64,000 nt of DNA from Crotophaga sulcirostris (taxonomy: Eukaryota > Chordata > Aves > Cuculiformes > Crotophagidae): the NCBI GenBank assembly GCA_013397455.1, contig VYZB01000079.1, forward strand, positions 998,248 through 1,062,247, given 5' to 3'. A program made the translations under genes and the position numbers. The notes under the pieces were generated by a model that was not told the DNA's origin, did no database searches, and was given only the letters and a program-made list of their open reading frames with translations. How positions within the stretch are numbered: the first letter of the stretch is position 1; each line of letters opens with the position of its first letter. Below, piece after piece: positions 13,601 through 28,600 of this stretch.

Positions 13601-16600
13601 GAAACAATTGCACTTGGGGGCCTTCTGCTGGCAGCAGCACATTCCCAGGTGAAAAGAACATTGTGTTTAACTGGCACGATAGGAATACAGCTCTTTCAAG
13701 GTTCTGAACACTTTTTCTTTTGCTATGCAGAGTATCCGCAGGAGGTACTGAGAGGCCTGTAACCAGACCAGACAAAGGAGGCAGAGGTAGAGTCAAGGTC
13801 TGATTTCATCCAGGCAGACTGTTCTAGGGTTTCCACACAGAGAGGCTGTATTTTCAAACAAAGTTTTTTCCTCTTTGTTGCTCTCCAGTGCTCCTTGACT
13901 TTAGTTGTTATCTAATATTACACATGATGTTGGTTACTACACCATCACCCTGGTGTTAAATACAAGAGCTCATACACAGATTCCTTCAGGTACTATGAGA
14001 CTGAAAACTAATCTTCTGGCACAATGATTTATTCTTAATACAATATTTCCCTGTAGCAAATCTGCTCAGAGTAGAAACAGGACTAGAAAGGAGCCACCAC
14101 AGAACACCATGAGATACAGGGTGAGCTAGATAAGATCACCCCTAGCCCTGTCTGCTGATCACTGTTCTGTGACAAAGTTGTGAAATGGAAAAGAAGGGGT
14201 CATGTGGAACCAGTCTGTGCTGGCACTAAGATCCAGTGGAAAGAACACCAAAGAGCAGCAACATAGAATGTGTTGTGCACAGAAAGTTTAAGCAACATCA
14301 CAGGACATACAGTCTTCAGGAGGGGAGTGTTTGTAACCTGAGTGTTTAAGAGGAATCTTGATGAAGAACATCAAAGGGTCAGGAAAGCTTCAAAAGCACA
14401 TGATGCCAGTGGGCATGAGTGTAGATGACAGAGGATGAAGTTCTGGCAACTGATGCCTGAGCTATGGGGAAGGAAAGCTACACAAAGGGAGAAATGAAAT
14501 TATGTATATTGTTGGAAATAGCAGCCTCTCAAATAGATGCCAGATGGAATCATATGTGTGAAGCCTGGCAAGATACTCAGGAAGTGTTTACACTAAGTAA
14601 GGGAGATTTGGGCTATGTCCCAGACAGGGACATTGCAAATTAACTTGATCCAGAGGTTGTACACCCTCTGTGTAGTGCTTCTATGTCCCAGTTACTTCCT
14701 AACACATCCTGCTGGAGTGTTAATAAGGCAATTATTTTGGGCTGAGCACCCCACAATACAGCTGTAGAATCCAGAGATAAGTCTGAGTGAGCCCTGATTT
14801 ATGTGTTCCCAGGGTGGACATGCATGGTCTTATGCTTCCTACACCTCCTACAGCCACTATTATATCAATATATACGTGCACAGATGTTGCACAATCAAAT
14901 GGAATTTAACAATAGCTTTCATATAGGCACACTGTCTTGAGAGATGCAGAAGAAAACCAGCTAAATAAAATATGCTTCAAGAAAAAAGGAGCCGTATTAC
15001 TTTAAATGCAAGCACAAGACGAATGTATCTTTCCCCACAATGCAATGTGTTTGGAGAACGGTAGCAATTATCACAAAAATTGGGGATATGAGGGGAGAAA
15101 GACACAGAAAAACCAAGAAAATGACCTTTGATCAGAAAAGTGTTGTTTAGGAAAAGAGTACAAAGAAAGGATAGTAATACTCATGAGTTACTTTTACAGG
15201 AGTGTTTGGTTCTATAGGAGTTATTGATTTCTTTCTTTTAATCATTCTTTTAATGATTCTTCCACCATTTGTCTTCACCACACATAGCAAGAGTCACTTA
15301 CGTTTGCAGACCTCTGCAGAAGACATGGATTTCCCTCTATCTCGATAGTACCCTGGTTTGCACCTCTGACACCGATGTCCCTCTGTGTTATGCTTGCAGT
15401 TGTCACAGACTCCCCCACTGCGCTTTCCTGATGCCAGCCAAACACTCAGATCAAAGTGGCAGCTGTCAGCATGGTTGTGACAGCGACACTCTGGTGGGAA
15501 ATAGGAGAATATATTTCAGGCTTATATAATAGACACAGCAATATTATTCAAATGGTAACATTTTCCTGCTGTGAATCATGGAAGAAATATCTGAATCTAA
15601 CACATTTTATCTGCCTGCCAGTTTTGATTTTCTTAAAAAATAGAAATTGCAACACAGAGTGAGATTCCTAGGAAGGTCTGAGAATCCTGGGTGGTTGTGA
15701 GTTGTGTGGTATCCTTACAGTAAGGCAAACCAATATGATGGTATTGAAAGCCCTGCACAAAACCCTGGAATGATAAAACATGTGAGGGGACATAGCTGCA
15801 TGAAGAACAGATTTCTGCCTTGTAAATTCCACTTCCCAGTAGCCCAAATGGGTCAGCTGCAGTAAAACAAGAGGCATACTGAAGATATCCATCAAAGACC
15901 AGCAACTTATCCCCAGTTTCTGTAATGGCACCATTACTGTAAGTTGACAGAAGTCTTTGTTAAGGAACTTTGCCTGCTGGCACATGGAGAGCTCACCTTG
16001 AAAGCCTGGATCAGTGAACTCCCCCCCACTTACTTTTGCATTCATTTGGCGCCCCTGTTTTTCCATCTCCTGGCTTCCAAGGCTGATCATTGTACAGCGG
16101 TGCACATTTCTCACAGTGGTCCCCTGCTGTGTTGTGTCTACACACACACTTCCTATGGACCTGTTGGGAAAAGAAAAGACATTCAAATAGCTACAAGCAA
16201 AAGCAACAGTGGAGTGCCCAACAGCCTCCTAAGGAGGTGGGACATCTGCACAAGTCCCATACAGCTGTCTTGTTCTCAGAGGAAACCCACAGAGCCTGGA
16301 GCTTAAATGTGTAGATTTATCTCTTCATACAGACACTAATGATGTAGATTTTCCCTTCTGTTTTCCACTTCAAATGCATGTGGCAACAATTTCTTTTTAA
16401 CTCTCCAGTTGGCTATTTTACCACTACATTGATGACAGCCTCAAGACTGTGGTAAGCTACCACAGCTTATTTCGATTTACAAGTTCAGGGCAAGAACATG
16501 GAAACAGCCTGAGCAGGCAGCCACATCCAGGTAGCATCACATACTCTTCGCTAGCAGAGTTGAGTCACAGGACAGGACTATATATATATAAAAAATAGCT

Positions 16601-19600
16601 TAGTAGAAAGGGTCAAACAAAATTTTGGGCTCTGTAACTAAGAGCACTGTACCTCCAAGTGGACAGGAAATTGTATCTGCAATTCTGTGTTCAGTTTTGC
16701 ACATCTTATTACCAGATAAATGAGAAATTGGAAGATGTTAATCAAAAATGAGCAAGAGCTATTATGTCTGAAAAATACAGCTGATCTACAACACTAAGTG
16801 TATAAACCTACCTAAGCTAAGAAGGAAAGTTTTATGAAATATTTGCAGGGGAGACAAAGGAAGAAATGCAAAAGAGTCTTGACTAAAACCGGCTCAGTAG
16901 TAGAGTTCTCTCTGTAACTATTTGCTTGAAAAATTACTTGAAAAAAAGAACTTGCTTCCTCTCTACTTATCTGCCTTCACTGGAACACAATAATGATTTT
17001 TAATAGTCTAATATGTCAGTTTTGGAATCAAGTATTCACACTAGAAACATGATCTTGGGAACTGAGCTAGTCCAGCCTTCAGACAGAAAGTTACTGTTGA
17101 AACTGGTTCTACTCTCAAGTTACTTCATGCACCAGGAATATAGCAGCCAATTCCACTGTGATTTGGTGCACAAGATTCTGTAATACTAAGCCACATCCAA
17201 GAAGTGCTTTACAGGAGGGATTTGTTTTGAGGGTTTTTTTAGGTGTATTTGTTTGGGGGTTTGAGGGTTATTTTCAACATTAACAAATAGTATTCCAATA
17301 TTTGTTTGCAATGCCTCAGAGAAAGGACTTCCCAGAAGAATCTGAGGGAATACCTAGCATAGAGAGTGAGAGAAAGGGAAAGGTAGTACCATCAGTCATG
17401 TTCCACACTCAACACAAAAGAAGCCACTAATTAGTGGTATGTATTTCACATGCAAGCAGACACTTGTACTAGATCAGGAAATGCACAGAATTCAGGGACC
17501 AGACCCCTCTCCCTCCATGTGCTGCTGAGGATGCTAAGCTATGTTACCACTGTCACAGCTCTGGCCCACTGCACGTTACACAAAAAGCATAGCCTGAAAT
17601 TTCATTTTGACTGTGGTGCGAATCGAATCTAATCCTTTAATCTCACCACTAATGTGAGTTATGTTTCTCCATAGTCTTTCCTGAAAGTCAGACTTTCTCT
17701 TCGCTGTCCCCCCTTCCCCCACCTCATGTAGCAGGTAGCTTGGGATCAAGAGAGAAATCTTCAAAAGAGCAGTTGTGTGAATGTGCTCCCCTGCCCCCAA
17801 ACTCATCTCCCTGCAGCAATTTGCTCTCCGCTCCCCTGGTTTCTAATCCTCCCAGACCAGATATGTCATGCAGCTTGCAAAGGGGATAGGCTGCAGCTGA
17901 TGCCATCGCCCCTCTATGGCCAGCTGGCAGATTTGCTGCTGCACAGAGCGGTTGGCTGCCTCCTCACGGAAGACTGAGCACAGACTTCAGGGTATGCATT
18001 TCTGTCAGAGCTCAGCACCAGTAAACCTCAGGAGGATACAGCATGTAGCACAGTATGTGATGCCTCTCCAGACCTTTGTACAGGAAAGTCATCCATGTTC
18101 AAAGCACTAAATAGGATGACAAATTTCAGAGACAGACAAAAATACTGATAAGCAACAGTGTTGGGCTTCTCCCTATTTGGGTTTGGCTCTTCAGTTTTCA
18201 AGCTCCCCACTGTGGACACACTGACTGCTTTTCAGAAGCCATAGGACACAGAAAAGGACCAGGAGTGAGAAGATTAAATGAGTCTGACACGGAACCATAC
18301 ATTTTAATGACCCCAAAGTTCAGACTTTATCTGAACTTTACAGCTTATTCCTAAATGAATCAGAACAAAAAAAATCTTTGATCCTGTCACTTCCTAGGAA
18401 ACTGCAAGTGCATTTCAGTGCAAAATTTGTAAGCTGGCCCATTTAGGCTTTTTAGAGATATATACACAAACTGTGCATTCACTATATAAAAAAATCAAAT
18501 GAAAGAAATGTTGAGATTGTACAGTTGGGAAATAGCAGAATTAAACCTTGTAATCTTGTTTTAGCCTTGAATGACATGATCAAATATTCATTATTCCACA
18601 GGAACCCGTGCTTACAGTACAGAGCACAGATGGTGTGAACACTCATGAACAATTATTCAGAAAGTCAACAGGAAAATTCACTGAGAAAGGAAGAGTCTGG
18701 TTGTTCCTTCGAGAAAGTAGATGTGTTAGTTTGCTCATTGCCCACTAGTTTGTTGTGAACTGTAGTTTGTGGAGGTTGTCTAGGACTGGCACGTTGTGAG
18801 CAGGACAGAGGCATAAAGGAAGCTTCCTGCCTGTGATCCCTGCTGTTGAATAGTTTACCAAATACATGTGGAAGGGTGACTGGCTTAAACAAAAGGGTCG
18901 AAAAGCCAAGCAGCGAGGAGAGCCACTGAGCAGGCAGAAGTAAACAGTGGAGCTGGCATAGAACATTTTTCAAAAGTGCAAGGTCTGAGGGGTAACCTCT
19001 TTTGTATAGGTTTAAGAACAAGGAAAACAGTTGATTGGTATTGGGGTAAAGGTAGAGGATAACAGAAGAGAAAGCAAGTCTGCCATGTGTTATCTGTGGA
19101 TGGGTAACTCATGGAAGAATTTTTCCATGGAAAGTAATCTCACAGAGAGCATTCACAGGTGAAAACAGCTAAGGAGGAGAGTGCAACATGAGGGGACGCT
19201 GGAGTACAAAAAGGAGTTGGACATGAGAAGAGGACAGAGACAGCTCAAGCAGAATACATGCAAGAAAGGCGATTCATGGATATAAGTGGCCATTGCAGAA
19301 AAACTGGTTAATGCAGGAGAAACCAAGCTATGGAAGAGACATGTTACTCTTAAGCCTGAGGTGAAATCAGGGTAGGAAGGGTAGGTGAGGTGGCTGTAAG
19401 TAACAAGAGACAAACAATTTCTTCTGTTAGAAAGGAAGAGATAGGAGAGGCAGACAGAGACCAAAGTCCAGGAAGGAATAAGATTGAAATACAGGAAGCT
19501 GTTAGATAATAGGAAATGGGATATCAGTTTAGGGAATGGAAATGTGAGAGTCACACTCAACACCAACACAAGAAGAGCAGGCACATCCTTCAGCTTTCTA

Positions 19601-22600
19601 GATTTGGAGTTGGTAATCCAGGTGAAGGGAGCTTAAAAGCAATGCGTGAAGAATAGGAAATTACATGAGATTCATTCCATCAATTAGGAAACCAAGCTAG
19701 TTTTCAGCTAAAGGCCGATTAGTTTATGACAGGGATTTATATGAATATGTATAAATGTATTGCTACAACAGGAGAAAGATTGAGATCTGGCAGTTTTCTG
19801 TCTCACATATCTCATATTTCACTTTATCCTCCATGTTTAATATATGACACTGCATCACTCAACATATACTGATCCTTAGATACAAAAGTATTCAGGTCTG
19901 AATGGGCTTTTCCACAGTACTCATTGCTGCAATAATCGAGTACTTCAGAAATATTAAGGAACTTGAGTTTATGACACTTCTTTTCATGATCCAATGATTA
20001 TTCCCATTCATTGGAGCATCATTGTATTGGAAGTTGAGCTGCTCTGACAAATATTTTTGAATTTGAATGATGCCTTCAGAAGTTATTGTGGGGAATGGAT
20101 CAATGCCCTGAGTCATATGTAAATTTGACAGTGAATCTAAACCATATTAAAAAAAGTTAAAGCTGCTTTTTTTTTTTTTTCTTGGCACTAGTATTTTTAA
20201 TCTGGATTAATTTCCTCTCTGCCTCACAGTACAGTCGTGCTGTTACACGTCTGGTATTGCTGCCAAAGGCTTTGATTTGTATATCGACCACCTGAGCAGC
20301 ATTGAATCAGGACACAGAGGAGGTTATAGCTTCATGGATTTTAATGCCAGGCTGATCAGTTCCAACCATTTAGCTTGACCTGCTATACTAAGCCATGAAT
20401 TTCACCCAGTGGTCCTTCCATGTGTCCCAGTAATTTCTGGCTGATTTATAACAAGTAGTGTAGAACCATATCCTACTTTTATACAATAATTCCAAGAAAT
20501 TACATGGTATTCACCTTTAACTGCACAAAGTTGCTTCCCCTGAATTCAGATCTGCAGCTGAGAGAGACAGTGGATATTTTCCACCTGTTTTCCCACAATT
20601 TTTTGAATTTTTATCAGCCCTGTATAATATCTGAAACCTCTTGCTTTCTCTCTGCTCACTCAGTTTCTTTAACCTTTCGTCCTTTCAGTAAATGTTGTAG
20701 TTGTGGCTCTTTCTCCTGGGCCACACTCAGTCTATTTTGAGGGGTTTTCCTAATGAATGAAGGTTAAATTTGGAAGCCTTCCAGAATAGAGCAACTGTTG
20801 CTGATTCAGAGAAAATGTTTGTCTTTGGGCTCTGTATTCACTTTGTAATGTCGCCAGAGAAATTTTGGATGCAGCAGTTTGCAATGACATCAGAGGCTAG
20901 TCCCTTACCTGCATTTAGTAAACTGACTCTTTCTGGGTCATTTTGAAGAACTAAATACATAACAGTGTCTGCTATTCTGCTTTGTTTCTCCTGTAGTTCA
21001 AAAGGGCTTTGTTGTCTCTCCAAACGAAGAGATGTATCCATGTAGATTTTTAATAAATCCTTCAATATCAGGTCCTGAGGAGAACACATATGACTTGCAA
21101 GAGGCCGAATAAAAACTTTCCTTCAACTTTTTCAAATTCATAAAGACATAAAAGAATGGGTGGCTTGGGAGTAAGTCCCAGATTACTGTGTCTTCTGTGA
21201 ACTGATAATTCAAATTCCTGCTCTAATCAGGAATGAAAAAGCCATTATTTTCAGATGTCACTTGCTAGTTTCTGGGAAAAGGTCTAATAAGCGTATGTGC
21301 CTAAAAACTAGTATGCATATGAATGTTTTCTGAGGGAACTGAATTTCTGGCTCATACTTCGTCCCTCTGGTAAATTAGGTCTGAGGGAACTTGGCAGGAA
21401 TAAGCAGAGCTGAGACAATTGTGGCACAGCTATCTGAGCCCATACAGGTTTTGGTCTCCACAGCAGTGAGTGAATGAGCTGCCATTGGTTTCAGATACAC
21501 TAAATAGGTAACAGAGAAGAAAAATCAGTGATGATGTTTAGTTCAGGGGTGTCAAACTCATGGTTTCTGCCATCCTCCTGCTCCTGCAGTGTCACACACA
21601 TGCCCAGCGCTGGCAGAAGCGCAGGGACAAGGAGCTCAGTGCGGCCACCGGGTACAAACAGGGTGCTGGGCCGGAAAAAACAAGATGGAGGGCTGGATTC
21701 GGCCTGCAGGCCGTGAGTTTGACAGCCTTGGTTTAGTTGAATATTCAGACTGGCACCACTAAGCCCCTTTTTCAACAGTAACAAAAGAACAGGATAAATA
21801 GACCGGAAGAGGTACAAAATTCATGCTTCATGTGAGGGAATATAGCTCAGCCTGTGATGGTTTCATGACACAACTCCATCCTCTGCCTGAATCAGCCTCC
21901 ATCTGCCTTTATACACATGCCTGGCTGTTCCTTAGTCCACATTTCACCCCACTTTCCTATTGTTACCTTTCTCGGTGCTAACTTGATTTTTACTCATTTT
22001 TGGGCCAAGATCTTCTCTCTTACTTTTACCTACAGAGCCAACAACTCCATTATCAACCTGTGACAAGCTGCACACAAGTAACAGCTGTCACATTGAAACA
22101 CAACACTGGAACATAGCTGAGTTACAGGAGGTCACAACTCTTGGTGAGTTTCTTAAGAATGGAGGAAGCAGACAGTGGAGTGAGGCTCACTATTTTAATT
22201 GGTGAATGCCTGAATCACAGTGTAACGAGTAAATACCACTGTTTGGATCTCTTGAAAGTGAATGACGCCAGTGAATTTAGTCTTATCCAAGGCTTTGTTC
22301 CTGATGCCACTGAATAGTCACACCTGACTGCCAGCCTTTGCTGTAGAAGGACCCAGAATTAGTTTTCAGGGGAGGAGGAAATGGGAGAAGCTCTAGATTC
22401 TGCCTTTGATCTATGGACAAGGATTTGTGGATTTACAGGTCAGGCATAACGGGTTAACACACTGTGGACAGTCCAGAGAAGTTTGGACATGACCTGTTCA
22501 TTCATCAGGCAAAATAATTCTGTCATTTACTTTGTAATAAATCTGGCTAACTCCAGCAACTGTCTAGACCTAGCTGGGTTTCTACTGGTTAATCCACAGT

Positions 22601-25600
22601 GGCTCCAGGAGTGTGTGATTGAAAACCCACTCCCAAAGTGGGCTTGTGAGCTCTTCTCTGAATTTTTACCTCTGCATTGAGCGAACTTGGCAGCATTCAT
22701 AGCTCCCATTTAAGTGAAATTATGTTGAGTAATGGAATAGAGGAAGAATAGAGAAAAATAGTTGTCTGCAACTTCTCTGCAGATGGCTACAGCATGGAGA
22801 GTGGGGGAAGGGCAGGGCTGAAAAAGGTGCAGTACCAACCAAATTTATAAGGAACTTGGAATGGGAGAAAATGGGTGAGAATGTTCATGGTTTAGCAGAA
22901 AACTTGTGCACGTCAAGAAAAGGATTCTAAACTACTGAATGATGCAAAGCTAATCCCCAGGACCTTTCCAGCTTAGAGTGAACCAAGGCATGGAAATATA
23001 TGTAGGATTTTATAACTTTTGCAATTAATAATATGGAATTTGCTTATAATCCTGTGCAAAATTTTTCCATATTTTGTGTGCACCTGCTGCTGAAGCATTA
23101 GAACACAAACTCCATGCACTCACAGGTATAAATCTGGAAAGATTTTCTTAAATTACTGGGACATTTACTGGGGGTGAGTGCACTAGCTGAAAGGCCTTGA
23201 AAAGCCCTGTAAAAGACTGAAAACTTTTGTTCTAGTAAAATGTAGATGAGGACAAAAACAACACAGCAGTCTATTTAGTCTCAAGGGAGCTTAAAAACAC
23301 AAGAACTTAATGTATGAGGCCAAACACAGCATCTTCTATGATTAACACTTAACAGCAGCTTCCTAGTGTTGGTGGCTGTGTCAAAGTCAACTTAGAGAGA
23401 CAGAACAGTGCATAATACATAGAGCTTAAATGAAAGAATCTCAGAAATATGCTGTACTATGGTATTGGTAGCAAGTGGTTGCTGATAGCTGTGAGATGAA
23501 GTAATTATTTCTCTCTCTTAGACACACACACAGAGACTCTTGTAGCTTTAATGTGAAAAACAATCCTTAAAAGAGCTGTAAGGCATATTTTACCCACCCT
23601 AAAATACATTTACAAGTGTTTCCAATCCAATGTTTCTACTAGCAGGGTTATTATGGTTCTTTCACAGAGATTAAAGTAGCAGAGAGCATCACTTAAGTGA
23701 TTAAACCAACAACCCCCCCTATTAATGGCAGCCATTAAGTAATAAAATTAAACCACGTTTAAACAGCTCACCCATAGCCATTGCTTTTAAGAAAAGCTGT
23801 GTTTAAAGGCTAATAATGTCAGATAGGAGATTGTTTGCTACCCTATCCCACAAAATAAGAGGCAGTTTCCTGCAAGTAAGTTGAGTGTCTGCATGGATGG
23901 ACCTACACTGAGTCCTGATTCAGGAAAGCATTTAGGCATGTGTTTAAGCACCCTTCCTGAACAGACATGTTTTTCTGATTTAGACTTCAGTAGTAGTAAA
24001 AGACATTTCCACAACAATAATAAAATGTAGGAAAAACTTGTTGACTTTATAATTGCAGTATTCCTACTGACCGAACCACTATATGGATCATACCATCAAA
24101 ATTGGATTATTCTTGAAACTATAGATACTCAAAACACCATGTTGATGGCATGAATGCCAGATGCTCTGGCTACAAACCACTGGTTCTCAGTAGAGCTCAT
24201 GGAGAACCTGCTTGGACATCAAGCTAAACACACTGATTATAGTGGGCAATGCTAAGTGGAAGGGCAGAGGGTGGGCAGAACCTTCTACTAAACCACCTAA
24301 GAATGGTCCCTGGAACCATTTTAGACCTGAGCTTACTTGAATGTCAATTCAGAACTGTGTGAACTACTGCTTATAGGTTTCCCTGCTATTCTAGCTGTAA
24401 CAGAAAGTAGTGCTGATTCTGATGGGAGGGGAGGACAATCTTGAAAAAATTTGAGTCTAGTACTGAACAGCCAGCAAAACCAGAAATGTTCACAAAACTA
24501 TGGAGAGGAACCCAAATTACAGAGCCTGAATCTGTACTGAACAAGACTGTGAAATCTTTAAGATCTTATAATCAGAACTACTATGGCAGGTTTCGTGTAA
24601 TTCTAGGAGATACCTGATGTAGCATCTGAGTCAAAACTATAGGAAACTCAACTAGAATGAAGATATTTTTGAAAGGAAACACCCCAGACACTAACCCAGA
24701 TGTGTACTTGAACTTGGAAGATACAATATATAAACTAAAGGGGAAATATGTCCCATATTTTTTCTTGGATTCAAATTTTTGCCACCTCAGTAATGAAGCA
24801 TTACTTTAACGTGCCATTCTTCCTCACAATCACTCTGAAACAGTAAGAGAAGCATGGGATGTATAGGAAAAGCCTTTTTTAGATTTATTCTTCAGTTAAG
24901 TAATCTTCAGTTAAGGTTTCTGGTGACTTTTGTGAGAATGTGATAAATAGGATCTTCTAGATGTGTCCTACAAGACAAGTCTGAATATCCTTTACCAACT
25001 TTTTTCTAAGTAATTGTTTGAGAACTTAACTGTCTTTTAGAGTCACAGTTTTGAAGCACATCTTTCCCTAGGAAACTAGAAACTCACTAAAACTATCTAC
25101 TAAAATCAAAGACAACCTTTTCATGATGCTCCCCTGTCAGCTTCTTTGCCATCTCTGAACACAAATACCTGAAATTTTCTCATACACCTGCATGTTCCCA
25201 CCAGGATTCTTGTGAAATGCTTTGGTCCACTGTGCATAGCAAAGATGCCACTGTAGTTCAAAGGTGTTATGTAGCTCATGTAATCCATAACCACTTTCTG
25301 CTCCATAATTTCTATGATCTTCTTCTATGCCTTCAGACTACTATGGGCAGAGCTTAACATTCATATTCAGTCTTAATTTTTGGAAAAAAATCATCACAGG
25401 AAGCTGTTTCTAAAATTTATTCTAATGTTCTCAAGAAGCTCTTGTAATCTTCTTTTTTTTAACATTCCTGACATTACTCTCATAGTTGATGTACACAGAC
25501 TAACTTTTTCTTAAACAAAACCTGCACTTTGAGTTGCCAACTACAACAGAGAACACCTCCTGCATCTCTTAGTGCTGGACATCATACAGACTGGCACAGC

Positions 25601-28600
25601 TTGGATCAGATAATGTGAAAACTTAGCTGGGGATTATCAGTAGAACTACACAAGATATTTGAAGAGGAGATAATATTTGCAAGGGATACAACAGCCAAGT
25701 CACCTAGAAAATTGCTGTAGAAAAACAAGTTTTACCTTATGTAACCTCCATTATGCCAAACAAGGAATCTTACTTAGGATCAGATCCTGCCCCTTTTAAA
25801 GTAAGTGGAGAACTTTCCATTTGCTTCATTGTGGAGTATCAGACCCAAAGGGAGTCTATTTTGTCTCTGTAAACAGCATAACAAAGCAAAAGAAACATCC
25901 GAAGCAACTTGTAAGAATTTCCTGGCAGTGTAGGTACCAATAACTAAGCAAAGAACTCCTAATGCTTTATACAAAAACATTTTAATCCAAATTGACTTTC
26001 CTCTGTCCCTACTTAGTTCTCATGCACTAGAAAAAGAATTGTGAAATGTTTGGCAAACAGAAAGGACTTTAGTCTAGTTGTGTGTTCTGTCCACGTGCGC
26101 TTTCTGCTTTGTAAACTTTGTTCTGGAAGCACCTCTGGACTCAGCTGAAATGTGTCATCAAAGCAGATCCTAAACCTGACAGCTTGTACTAACTGTTGGA
26201 GCTTGATAAAGAAATAATTTTCTGTAGAGCAAGACATAACTTAGTACACCCTGCAACAGCAACACCTGGGGCAGGACTACCTTCCATTGCATCCAATGGT
26301 GGACAAAGACTAGGTGTATTCAAGTGGCAGGATCCTGGCATTTCTTTCCTTTCTAAGAGCATATTAATGTGCTCCATTTAACAGAAAATGCTTCTCTGTA
26401 GTTTCTGCAGCAAAATACAATCTCAATAATTTCCCTCACTGACAAAGGAGCTACTTGTAAGAGTCTGAATAATAAAGGCCATGACATTCAGAAAGGAGGA
26501 TTTTGTCTTTAGTTCTCATAAGAAGCTATTTAAGTTGGGTGTGATATCTCTGTGTTTCTGGGTTTTGGTCTGAGGAAGGGAAACAGAAAGCAAGAAAATA
26601 TCACTGTCAATAGCAACAAACTATAAATTCAAGGCATGTTTGCTCAGAAGTTTCTTGCCTATTGTTTACAGTTCCCATCTTCATTTCTCAAAGTTTTTCT
26701 CCTGTTCTGAGTAGTTAATAGAGCTGCATTTCTTTCTGGCAGTCTCAGTGGAGAAGCCAGGAGCTGAATGGGTTGTCATGACAGAACTGACAGATCCACA
26801 GATAAACTGATCATTGACAAATGATCTAGTAGTCATAGATCATCCAGTCCCTCCAAAACGGCATTGAAAAGTGTTGGTTCAAAAGTGTAAAGAAATTTGC
26901 TTTAGTTTTCTCTATTGTGTGGCCTCCATATAGTATCAGTCTAGCAATGTTAGAACTACTACAAAGAGAACATATTTCTTTCAAGAGCAGAAAAAAAGCA
27001 GACTTACAAATTAGCAAAATTATGTCTCTTCCAAGACCTAAGTGCAGAATGATCTCAGTTTCTGGGCCTACACCATGGCAAACAACTGCAGTTGTTTCTA
27101 CACAGACTTGCTTTTGTTGTTGTTAATTACAGGAAATAAATACATTGCAGGAGGACTCTCAAGTCTTAAGAGACTGAAACTCCTATTACTTAAGCCTTGC
27201 TGTGGAGGTCTGTATTTTTCCAACGTTTTATTTCATTACTTGACAGCGGCCCAAGAAACGTGAAGCTGCTCTGCTTTCATGCTGTGCTATCACCCACATT
27301 AAAAACTGTGTGTCTTGAGACTTGCTCTGCCCATGTGTTCGGTAAATATTAGATGAGGCCAGTGGAATGAATCAGATTATTTCTGGACATGCAGTGTTTG
27401 TTTTTAACATCCCTTTTCCTCAATCTTGTTTTAGTCACCATGTGACCGAAAGTAGAGCACCTTCCCTGTCTCTGCCAAGAAAGAAGAATTGCAAGATGAC
27501 AGAGATTTTTATTGCAGTGTAGTTTGGCTGCTATGAAATGTATCATTGGTGTTTGCCACTCAACAACAAAGGCCTTTTCCTTCTGCATGTAGACAAGGAG
27601 ATTAACAGATTGTAAAATGCAAAATTATACACTTACATAAACTCCCTCATGCTAGCTGTTTAAGCCAAATCCTGAGATCTGTACCTATTTGAACTCTCCC
27701 CTCACTCCTACAATATCATCATTGGTAAATATTAGATAAAAAGGAAAAGGATCCAGGAAACTGGCCTTCCCTGAGTGTTTTTTCTTTGCATATTTGAAAG
27801 AGAGCTAAGGAGTAATGATAAAAGCACAGAAAAGAGGAGCAAAATAATGTGATCACGTTTAATCCAGGCTTGTATGACCTGGGTATAGAGTTTTAAATTT
27901 TGGACACCTAAGGTTTCATGCTTCCCTAGTGAGTACAAAAAAGCACAAACTAAGGAAGGCTACGGCAAGAACCTTCCAATCATATCAGCAGAATTAGGAT
28001 TATCCACTCTCCGTAATCACTGGGGGAAGGGGACAAGAAGGAATCACCATAATTTGCAGCAGAGGTTATTTAGGCAAGCTCTAAGCAAGAGCTTTCAAAC
28101 TGTCAAAAACGGGAACAACTGCTGAGGGTTGCTATTGAATCTCTTTCACCAGAGATTTTCAAAACCTAGTTCAACAAGCACTGGCTGCTGAATGGCTTAG
28201 GTATGCTTGATCATACCTTAATACAAGAACTTAGACCAGCTTGCTCGTGGTGTTTTCCAGACCTTGTGTAGGATTCTAGAAGTAGTTAAAGCTCTAGAAG
28301 GCTTTTCTCGCTTCCTGCTGCACTTGAATCCCTGCTTAGGCAAAGACTTGCTAGCATCTGCGCCTGTGCAAATGATCTGATGCATCCACCCTCTTGTCTC
28401 TTGGGACTTGAGTCACTCTTGAAGTGCATTTCATCAAAACTATTTCACCTTCTGCCCCATGAAGTCATTGATGGCGCAAAAAGATTCTATTCCCTTGTGA
28501 CTACTGGAAAAAATAATCCAGTTGTAGATTGCAGTGGTTATGCCAGTAATACATACAAGATTGTGCTTTCCTTTTCTGATGGGCAGAGTGTTTATCCTTC

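Noticed and set aside
15668..16186. 172-codon minus-strand frame
   Set aside because: It overlaps NTN4 exon 4 in a different frame and reads on into intron; the true exon frame carries the EGF cysteines.
16583..16596. TATATATATATAAAAAA run as a promoter
   Set aside because: It is an isolated AT run inside an NTN4 intron with no downstream gene on either strand.
19153..19584. 143-codon hydrophobic minus-strand frame resembling a membrane protein
   Set aside because: It is a composition effect of the purine-rich opposite strand; the Leu/Ser/Phe-rich pattern has no family signature.
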